Source: Acidobacteriota bacterium (GTDB lineage Bacteria > Acidobacteriota > Terriglobia > UBA7540). Taken from it: a stretch of DNA of 5,158 nucleotides. The DNA is taken from contig JAJYJL010000740.1 of NCBI GenBank assembly GCA_021789565.1, positions 1 to 5,158 on the forward strand. The letters are read 5' to 3'. Below are positions 1 through 5,158 of the stretch, piece after piece; position 1 is the stretch's first letter; each line of letters starts with the position of its first letter. The position numbers and the translations under genes are program-made. The notes beneath the pieces are model-generated. The model made no database searches. It saw nothing but the letters and a program-made list of their open reading frames with translations, and had not been told where the DNA came from.

Positions 1-561
1 TTTGACGCGCACGTTGCAGATGTGGCACGGGCGAGTGGCGCCCCGCTCATCCTGATGCACATTCGCGGGCGCCCGCGTGACATGCAGCAGAGGCAATTCG
101 CGCGCTCCATCTGGCGATCGCTGGAGGAAGGCCTGGCGGGCTCCATCCGCCGCGCGCTTGCGCACAGTGTCCGCCGCCGGCAACTGATTCTCGATCCCGG
201 CCTGGGCTTTGGCAAAACGCGCGCGCAGAACTTTGAGATCCTCGCGCATCTTGAGCGGCTGCATCGCTTTAACCTGCCGATCCTTGTGGGAAGTTCGAGG
301 AAGTCGTTCGTGCGGGCCATTGTCGGCGGAGAAGGTCCCGTTCCGAAACCATCAGCGAAAGGGCGTACCCGCGCGACCTCGTTTGCCGGTCAGCGCCTTC
401 TGGCGTCTTTACCGTTTGGTGATGCGGCCGCCGTGGCCATCGCCATCACCAACGGCGCACACATTGTCCGCGTCCATGACGTGGAGCAGATCGCGCCTGC
501 CGTGAGAATCGCAGATGCTGTAGCCCTGGCCGCCATCCGCGGCGGTCTGCGGAACTCCTGA
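1..561 (+). CDS. folP: Dihydropteroate synthase, C-terminal part (5' end outside window)
   Basis: Dihydropteroate synthase joins 6-hydroxymethyl-dihydropterin diphosphate to p-aminobenzoate to give dihydropteroate in cytoplasmic folate synthesis; sulfonamides target it. The frame is open from base 1 (FDAHVADVARASG...), so the true start is upstream; the GTG at 22 is an internal codon (V in AHVADVAR). The 186 visible residues hold the family landmarks in order: LILMHIRGRPRDMQ (compare LMHMxGxPxxMQ), ILDPGLGFGKT (the pterin-binding DPGxGFGK motif), ILVGSSRKSF with the conserved Lys, and AHIVRVHDV with the conserved Arg that helps bind the diphosphate. The TIM-barrel C-terminus looks complete and ends in TGA. 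Between SRKS and the last motif the loop is about 20 residues longer than in the E. coli enzyme as I recall it, and rich in Pro, Lys and Arg. The gene converges on the TPR gene. The family call is firm. Confidence 0.96.
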   Translation, partial: FDAHVADVARASGAPLILMHIRGRPRDMQQRQFARSIWRSLEEGLAGSIRRALAHSVRRRQLILDPGLGFGKTRAQNFEILAHLERLHRFNLPILVGSSRKSFVRAIVGGEGPVPKPSAKGRTRATSFAGQRLLASLPFGDAAAVAIAITNGAHIVRVHDVEQIAPAVRIADAVALAAIRGGLRNS

Positions 562-643
562 TTGGTTGTGATTGTGCGTTTCCCGCCTGCTTGCAAGCCG
601 TTGTGAGGTTGCGCCTGGCAATTCCGAGCAGAGAGGCGGGTTA

Positions 644-2212
644 TCAGCGTCCGGGCGGCGGCTGGAACTCGAGGCCGAACGGTTCCTTCAGACCCGCTTC
701 AACGGCACGCAAGGCTTCTGGATAACGGCCCGCGGTAAGCGATGCGGCACGGTATTGGGCCAGGGCCTTGTTCCGTTCGCCGCTGACGTCATCCAGGCGG
801 CCCAGGTAAATGTGGGACCAGGTCACGATGCGAAGGTCGGTAGCGGCGCTCAGGGTTTCCTCAAAGTATTTCCGCGCCAGGTCCGGCTTTCGGGTGTTGC
901 TGGCCACCACAGCCATGCCAAACATCGCCCGCTCGCTTTTCGGGCTTTTGGTGAGCACCTGCTCGAAAGCCGTTTTCGCTCCATCGTAGTTGCCGGAGTA
1001 AATGTAGTTGTCACCCTGGTCGAGCAGTTGCTCGGTTGCCGTCAGCCCGGAAGCGGCGGTGGCAGGGCTTTGGATGGGTGCCGCTGTGAATTGCACCTTG
1101 CCAAGCCGGATCGCTTCCTCGCCGGGGTTGATGCCTTGAATCATCTGCTGGTAATAGACGCTCATCGAAGCGTCCTGCTTCTCGAATTCCTGCAGGGAAT
1201 CGTAAAAGTAGGGCATCAGGATGAAACCGGAGGCGGTCATCTGCTGGATCTGTTTGGTCGCCTCCGGAACCGGCACATGGTCCATCCGCAGTTCGATCGC
1301 CCGGATCAGGCATTCGGTCACAAGGAGGGAGAAGTCCGCCTTGAAATCGCTTGGCAGTGCCGGAGCCTTCCTGGCCACCGCCTCCAGCGCAACAGAATGA
1401 TGGATTTCATCGCCATACTTCACCGCCAGCGGGTCCAGCAGAAAATGCAGGTATTGGTGGCGGATGTCGTGAATCCTGAGATTTTTCGACGGTGTGATCA
1501 CCAGATAATAGTTCGATCCGTATATGCGCGCCTGCACCTGATTGGGCGCTCCAAGAAGGTCCAGATAGATCGTGTAGGTGCGGCCGAGGTAGGCCCCGGC
1601 GGGAAAGCGCAGATACGCATCGGTCAGTTCAATACTTCTGCGGACCGGCGAACTGTGACGTTCAATGGCGGAGTGGAAGTCAACCGAAGCACGCGCCCAA
1701 AGGTCAACCACGTCCGCCTGCTGATAGAAAAGCTGGAGCAACGGAACCAGACCTGCAACGTTCTTGGCGTCCGGCGGAAGGTCAGCCTCAGCAACCGTAA
1801 ATTTGAAGTCAGGAGGAGGTCCCAACAGCAATGCGAGGGAAATGTACTGCCCCAAATTCCGGCCCGAATCGTCAACCCGATGGGCCGCGTAGAACTTCCT
1901 GATATCGGGAAGCACGGGAATATTCTTGCCAGCCAGGTCGGCCCGCACTGCGTCGCGCGCCCTGCTGCCGGTGTCCATACCAGCGCCCGCGTCATACCCC
2001 GCAGCGTTGAGGGCTGCCAGCACACAGAAAAGCTGCTCGTTGGATTCGACCAGAACTTTTCCCTGCTGAGCCCAGGAAGGAGCTGGCAGTAGCACCAAGG
2101 CAAACAGAATGATGACCAGTTTTCGGCTGCCGCGAATGACGGTTGTTTCCCGTCCGCGAACCTTTGAAATTTGTAACATGTGGAGAAAAGGATTCCAGCG
2201 TCTCAGGAGCAA
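644..2212 (-). CDS. Exported tetratricopeptide-repeat protein with degenerate HExxH-like motif
   Basis: A 522-residue protein of unknown function, third gene of the sigma/anti-sigma operon. Residues 31-48 (KLVIILFALVLLPAPSWA) form a signal peptide with a likely cut after SWA, so the mature protein should lie in the periplasm or be secreted. Residues 50-390 form a mainly helical region I cannot assign to a named family. It contains SLALLLGPPPDF (125-136) and, at 251-260, RHQYLHFLLD, which resembles a zincin HExxH helix with Gln in place of the catalytic Glu. Residues about 396-500 form roughly three TPR-like units (for example DNYIYSGNYDGAKTAFEQVL), so the C-terminus probably binds a partner protein. 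The start is a TTG 5 bases past the anti-sigma stop, preceded by GAGG at a good distance. An ATG at 2179 would give a shorter, more usual n-region but has no ribosome binding site. A long open frame on the opposite strand (572-2092) is a shadow. The gene is real; its role is inferred only from context. Confidence 0.88.
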   Translation of the reverse strand: MLLRRWNPFLHMLQISKVRGRETTVIRGSRKLVIILFALVLLPAPSWAQQGKVLVESNEQLFCVLAALNAAGYDAGAGMDTGSRARDAVRADLAGKNIPVLPDIRKFYAAHRVDDSGRNLGQYISLALLLGPPPDFKFTVAEADLPPDAKNVAGLVPLLQLFYQQADVVDLWARASVDFHSAIERHSSPVRRSIELTDAYLRFPAGAYLGRTYTIYLDLLGAPNQVQARIYGSNYYLVITPSKNLRIHDIRHQYLHFLLDPLAVKYGDEIHHSVALEAVARKAPALPSDFKADFSLLVTECLIRAIELRMDHVPVPEATKQIQQMTASGFILMPYFYDSLQEFEKQDASMSVYYQQMIQGINPGEEAIRLGKVQFTAAPIQSPATAASGLTATEQLLDQGDNYIYSGNYDGAKTAFEQVLTKSPKSERAMFGMAVVASNTRKPDLARKYFEETLSAATDLRIVTWSHIYLGRLDDVSGERNKALAQYRAASLTAGRYPEALRAVEAGLKEPFGLEFQPPPGR

Positions 2213-2217
2213 GCAGG

Positions 2218-2865
2218 CTAACCTCGGACCGTGATTGTTCGGAATGAAAGGACCACCTGACCACTGGTAGGCTGCCCAAAGGAGGTAGCGGGTTGGAAAA
2301 GACTGTAATACATCATCTGATCGAGGCGTTGCATTAGCCCGAGAGACTCCTGCCCGGAAATGATTTTGTACGACGTAACACGGCCCTGTGCATTGACATA
2401 GGTCACCAGGACAAGCGGTTGCCCTCCAGTATCAAGATTCATCGGCGGCAGGACCTGAATGCGCGGTGGCGTGACCAGCGGCACATCAGGGATGTTGCTG
2501 GCCTGGGGCGTGCCCGCACCCAGCATCAGGACAATGCAAATCAGAGCAACAAGAGCTCCGGCGACAGAGGGGAACAAAACGGGCCGGAACGCATTCTCCA
2601 ATCGCACCATAAACCGCTGGAAGATGTTGCGGTGCAGTTCCTGCGACACCTGCACGCGCAGTCGCAAGGCGAGTTGCGGCGTCACCTGCCGCCGGCTCAA
2701 TTGGCTCAGCTCCGAATGGAGGGCCTCATATCGATCAAGTTCCGAAGCGCAGGCGGCGCAGTGCGCCAGGTGGTAACGGATGGAGTGGACCGCTTCCACC
2801 GGGGACACTCCATCAATGTAGTCCGAGAAGTTGCTGCGGATTTCCGAGCATGATTCAAAAATCAT
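2218..2865 (-). CDS. Membrane-anchored zinc-finger anti-sigma factor with periplasmic TonB-C-like domain
   Basis: Probable anti-sigma factor of 215 residues that would hold the ECF sigma factor encoded just upstream inactive at the inner membrane. The N-terminal cytoplasmic part has Cys6 and H32-x3-C36-x2-C39 (HLAHCAAC), the zf-HC2 zinc-binding pattern of ZAS-type anti-sigma factors. A helical linker follows (about 45-95), then one hydrophobic span at about 97-118 (VLFPSVAGALVALICIVLML). The rest is periplasmic: a Pro-rich stretch (126-141) and then about 65 residues (150-215) with LVLVTYVNAQGRVTSYKII, LFQPATSFGQPTSG and VVLSFRTITV, which follow the pattern of the TonB C-terminal domain (G-x-V, PA...G.P, alternating beta strand). 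The start ATG overlaps the sigma stop as ATGA, which implies translational coupling. The zinc-finger and membrane calls are strong. The TonB-like assignment is pattern recognition and less sure, and which signal is sensed cannot be told. Confidence 0.88.
   Translation of the reverse strand: MIFESCSEIRSNFSDYIDGVSPVEAVHSIRYHLAHCAACASELDRYEALHSELSQLSRRQVTPQLALRLRVQVSQELHRNIFQRFMVRLENAFRPVLFPSVAGALVALICIVLMLGAGTPQASNIPDVPLVTPPRIQVLPPMNLDTGGQPLVLVTYVNAQGRVTSYKIISGQESLGLMQRLDQMMYYSLFQPATSFGQPTSGQVVLSFRTITVRG
2221..2225 (-). promoter_or_regulatory. Ribosome binding site deciding the TTG start of the TPR gene
   Basis: The minus strand reads GAGGT eight bases before the TTG at 2212. It lies in the last sense codons of the anti-sigma gene (GTC CGA GGT TAG), so ribosomes ending there can re-start at the TTG. 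The alternative ATG at 2179 is preceded by a pyrimidine-rich stretch with no such site. This favours the TTG, though experimental proof is absent. Confidence 0.55.
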
Positions 2866-3497
2866 ACAGACCTGCTCAACCGGACGGCCAGTTTGCGCTT
2901 CAGTGTTTCACGTCCGCGCCGCAAACGCGACTTGACCGTTCCTTCGGCAATTCCGAGAACTTCAGCAATTTCCTCGTAGCTGAGGCCTTCGATTTCTCTC
3001 AGCACCACAACCGCTCGATACGGCTCTGTAAGGTCGGCGAGAGCACGCTTCACCTCCGCCTGGCACTCCGCCTGTTCGTAGGCGCTGTAGGGCGTCTCCC
3101 GCTCATTCGCGGAGAAAGCAGATTGTATCCTCAGGTGCAGCGCCTCATCGTCCATGGAGAAGGGCTCATGGAAAAGTCGGCGCCGCCAGCTCCGGCGATG
3201 GTTGGAGGCCTCATGCACTGCGATGTGGTAAATCCAGGTTTTCAGGCTGCTGTGCCCGTTAAACTGGCGGATACCGCGGAGAATTTTGAGAAAAACGTTT
3301 TGAAGGACGTCCGCGGCTTCACCCTGGTCGGCCACCATGTGAGAAACCAGGTTAAACAACGGGTTCTGGTAGATGGCCAGCAGGTAAGCAAACGCCTCCT
3401 CCGAACCCGCCTTCAACTCATCCACCAACACGGCATCGTCGCTGACGGCGGGAGCCGTCCGATCAAAAGCGACACCTATAGAACGTATCGTATCCAC
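2862..3497 (-). CDS. ECF-type RNA polymerase sigma factor
   Basis: Extracytoplasmic-function sigma-70 family protein, 211 residues, which directs RNA polymerase to a dedicated promoter set when released by its anti-sigma partner. Region 2 spans about 24-101: LVDELKAGSEEAFAYLL, then the core-binding and -10 recognition helices with ADVLQNVFLKILRGIRQF and SLKTWIYHIAVHEASNHRR. A linker of about 45 residues follows. Region 4 spans about 148-203, with LADLTEPYRAVVVLREIEG and a helix-turn-helix LSYEEIAEVLGIAEGTVKSR that reads the -35 element. The start is GTG; an in-frame TGA lies eight codons upstream with no other start between, and GGGGGTG sits just ahead. Internal GTG codons 23 and 25 would remove only a poorly conserved tail and lack a binding site. 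It is the first gene of the operon and overlaps the anti-sigma gene by 4 bases. I saw no clear ECF-type promoter upstream, so autoregulation is not shown. Confidence 0.96.
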   Translation of the reverse strand: MDTIRSIGVAFDRTAPAVSDDAVLVDELKAGSEEAFAYLLAIYQNPLFNLVSHMVADQGEAADVLQNVFLKILRGIRQFNGHSSLKTWIYHIAVHEASNHRRSWRRRLFHEPFSMDDEALHLRIQSAFSANERETPYSAYEQAECQAEVKRALADLTEPYRAVVVLREIEGLSYEEIAEVLGIAEGTVKSRLRRGRETLKRKLAVRLSRSV

Positions 3498-3499
3498 TA

Positions 3500-3506
3500 C
3501 ACCCCC
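3500..3506 (-). promoter_or_regulatory. Ribosome binding site for the GTG start of the sigma gene
   Basis: The minus strand reads GGGGGTG two bases before the GTG at 3497, differing at one base from GGAGGTG. The G-rich core is about four bases from the start codon, a little close. It is the best support for this start over the internal GTG codons near 3431. Confidence 0.45.
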
Positions 3507-3609
3507 AAGATAGCAGTTTCAAACCCTCAGGGCAAGACGAAGTACAAATTCAATATGGAGGATTATTGCATCGGCAAGCTGAACAAAACCGGGGAAACAG
3601 GTCTGTCGC

Positions 3610-3637
3610 AAAAGCGGGTCCTGGCCTGGGAGACCCG
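3610..3637 (-). terminator. Possible intrinsic terminator after the glutaredoxin-like gene
   Basis: On the minus strand CGGGTC (3637-3632) and GACCCG (3620-3615) form a perfect 6-bp GC-rich stem around an 11-base loop, followed one base later by TTTT (3613-3610). It lies about 45 bases past the stop of the glutaredoxin-like gene and about 110 bases before the sigma gene, so it would separate the two units. The T-run is short, so it may be weak or accidental. Confidence 0.4.
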
Positions 3638-3682
3638 GAGCCGTTTGTCATTGAAAGGGCTTGAAGGCAACCGTGAAGATCC

Positions 3683-3931
3683 TTACGGAATGCCAAGTTC
3701 CCGCCTCAGAATATCGGGATCAAACGGGGAACAACTGAAAGTGCGCCCTCCCGCTTCAAACGTAGGGACACGCCGCTTTCCTCCGTTGACGCTCATGAGG
3801 AACTCGGCGGCATTTGGCACTTCCTCGATGTTGATCTCTTCAAACTCCAGGCCGTGGCGATGCAGAAAACGCTTTGCGCGCCAGCAATCAGGACACCATC
3901 GGGTTGTGTACATCCGGATTTTTTGGTCCAT
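3683..3931 (-). CDS. Glutaredoxin-like thiol-disulfide oxidoreductase (CPDC active site)
   Basis: A small cytoplasmic redox protein of 82 residues, the usual size for a minimal glutaredoxin or NrdH-type fold. It begins IRMYTTRWCPDCWRAKRFL: a beta strand, then the redox pair C13-P-D-C16 at the start of the first long helix. LEFEEINIEE is the second strand, and VPT (55-57) supplies the cis-proline loop beside the active site. After it, family members usually have a Gly-Gly that binds glutathione; here the stretch reads RTFSCSPFDPDIL, with a third cysteine (C67), so glutathione use is uncertain. No signal peptide is visible. The gene stands alone between atpC (142 bases upstream) and a possible terminator. 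No strong ribosome binding site precedes the ATG. Family membership is firm; the reductant and target are unknown. Confidence 0.9.
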   Translation of the reverse strand: MDQKIRMYTTRWCPDCWRAKRFLHRHGLEFEEINIEEVPNAAEFLMSVNGGKRRVPTFEAGGRTFSCSPFDPDILRRELGIP

Positions 3932-4073
3932 GATATTTTCAGCAGTTAACAGAAAACTTCACCCCCCACAACACCAGCTCACCATTGCGTCCGAAAAAGT
4001 TACCCGCCTGTCATCGAACGCAGCAGTACATCAACGGGCTGGAGACCGCCAGGCAACTGACAAAAAGGTGATC

Positions 4074-4499
4074 TCAGGAGCGGACATGGCGGGCGGTTTC
4101 CAGACGGCAGATTGCCCTGCGCAGATCATCGCGCGCTTTCGCGGTCTCAGGGTCAGACTCGGGATGCGACTTCAAGTATTCCTCAACCCGTTTCAGCTTG
4201 TTTTCAGCGCGCTCGACGTCAATGTCTTCGGCGCGCTCGGCAATCTCTGCCAGGACGATTACTCGGTCGGGAAGGACCTCGGCAAAGCCCCAGTGGACCG
4301 CCACGTAATGCCTGTTTGCGTTCTGGCGGTACTCGAGCGGACCGCTTTGAAGCTCGGTAATGAGCGGCGCGTGACCCGGAAGAACACCCAGGTAGCCTTC
4401 CCGCCCGGGAATCGACACTTCATCCACTTCCCCTTCGGCAATCTTGCGGTCCGGAGTGACGATCTCCAACTGGATGTAAGTAGGAAGTATATCTGCCAT
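4074..4499 (-). CDS. atpC: F-type ATP synthase epsilon subunit
   Basis: Epsilon is part of the central stalk of F1; it links rotation to catalysis and its C-terminal helices can inhibit ATP hydrolysis. The protein has 141 residues, normal for the full two-domain form. Residues 7-90 form the N-terminal beta sandwich with IQLEIVTPDRKI, EVSIPGREGYLGVLPGHAPLIT and FAEVLPDRVIVLAE, all typical of the family. Residues about 91-141 are the two-helix C-terminal domain, opening with IDVERA (93-98), which fits the [IL]DxxRA motif tied to ATP binding in some bacterial epsilons. The usual SGG turn in the sandwich reads HWG (69-71). It follows atpD by 48 bases, the normal end of an atp operon, and is surely co-transcribed with it. 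No strong ribosome binding site is seen before its ATG; AGATAAG is the nearest purine run. Confidence 0.96.
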   Translation of the reverse strand: MADILPTYIQLEIVTPDRKIAEGEVDEVSIPGREGYLGVLPGHAPLITELQSGPLEYRQNANRHYVAVHWGFAEVLPDRVIVLAEIAERAEDIDVERAENKLKRVEEYLKSHPESDPETAKARDDLRRAICRLETARHVRS

Positions 4500-4510
4500 A
4501 ACACTTATCT

Positions 4511-4544
4511 GCAGGAAGCCCTGAACTTCAAAGGTCTGTCCTGC
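4511..4544 (-). other. Small hairpin in the atpD-atpC gap
   Basis: GCAGGA (read on the minus strand from 4544) pairs with TCCTGC (ending at 4511) as a perfect 6-bp outer stem; inside, CCT and AGG could form a short upper stem around TTGAAGTTC. It fills most of the gap between the atpD stop and the atpC start. There is no T-run, so it is not a terminator. It could affect atpC translation or mRNA stability, but it may also be chance. Confidence 0.3.
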
Positions 4545-4547
4545 TGC

Positions 4548-5158
<611 letters not shown>

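Noticed and set aside
589..598. Ten-base palindrome GCTTGCAAGC just after folP
   Set aside because: A single short palindrome with no second copy seen and no promoter beside it; not enough to call an operator.
582..640. Inverted repeat CCCGCCT ... AGGCGGG between the convergent folP and TPR genes
   Set aside because: A perfect 7-bp match, but the loop is 45 bases and neither strand has a T-run after it, so it is not a convincing bidirectional terminator.
572..2092. 506-codon open frame on the plus strand opposite the TPR gene
   Set aside because: Its translation is rich in Arg, Gly, His and Val with no domain, signal or membrane pattern, while the minus strand has a signal peptide, TPR units and operon spacing. 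It is an antisense shadow in GC-rich DNA.
2419..2853. Plus-strand open frames opposite the anti-sigma gene
   Set aside because: Low-complexity, Arg/Gln-rich translations with no recognisable motif; the minus frame has the zinc-finger motif, a membrane span and the ATGA overlap.
3548..3577. Possible sigma-70 promoter for the sigma operon (TTGCCG, 18-base spacer, TTGAAT on the minus strand)
   Set aside because: Only four of six bases match at each element and the spacer is not ideal; a match this weak is expected by chance. No GGAAC-type ECF promoter was seen either.
3932..4073. Gap between atpC and the glutaredoxin-like gene, checked for terminator, promoter or small RNA
   Set aside because: Only short imperfect stems (CTGG...CCAG; GCCTG...CAGGC with a long loop) and one T5 run not directly after a stem. 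Nothing supportable.
4040..4100. Near-perfect inverted repeat GGAGACCGCC / GGCGGTTTCC spanning the atpC stop
   Set aside because: One mismatch, a loop of about 40 bases, overlap with coding sequence and no T-run; probably chance.

Overview
The window looks like chromosomal DNA of a GC-rich Gram-negative bacterium. An Acidobacteriota origin is the best guess. It rests on remembered resemblance: the style of the sigma / anti-sigma / secreted TPR operon, the 'SLALLLGPPPDF' segment in the TPR protein, and the loop of the dihydropteroate synthase. No database search was possible, so the phylum is an inference. Apart from the partial gene at the left edge, every gene I can support lies on the minus strand.

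Left edge (1-561, plus strand): the C-terminal part of dihydropteroate synthase (folP, folate synthesis), whose start lies outside the window. It converges on the next gene across an 82-base gap with no convincing terminator.

Centre (3497 down to 644, minus strand): a tight three-gene operon. It encodes an ECF-type RNA polymerase sigma factor, then a membrane-anchored zinc-finger (zf-HC2-like) anti-sigma protein with a periplasmic tail that looks like a TonB C-terminal domain, then an exported protein with C-terminal tetratricopeptide repeats and an HQYLH motif resembling a degenerate metallopeptidase site. The first two genes overlap by 4 bases (ATGA). The third starts 5 bases after the second stops, with its ribosome binding site inside the last codons of the second. 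The arrangement suggests an envelope-sensing transcription switch with an exported third partner. This is the part of the window most likely to hold undescribed biology.

Right (3931 down to 3683): a small glutaredoxin-like thiol protein with a CPDC active site and a non-standard C-terminal half, followed by a possible terminator at 3610-3637.

Right edge (5158 down to 4074): atpD (partial, F1 beta subunit) and atpC (epsilon subunit), the end of an F-type ATP synthase operon, with a small hairpin in the 48-base gap between them. All intergenic gaps are under 200 bases. I found no RNA genes, mobile elements, CRISPR arrays or long repeats.
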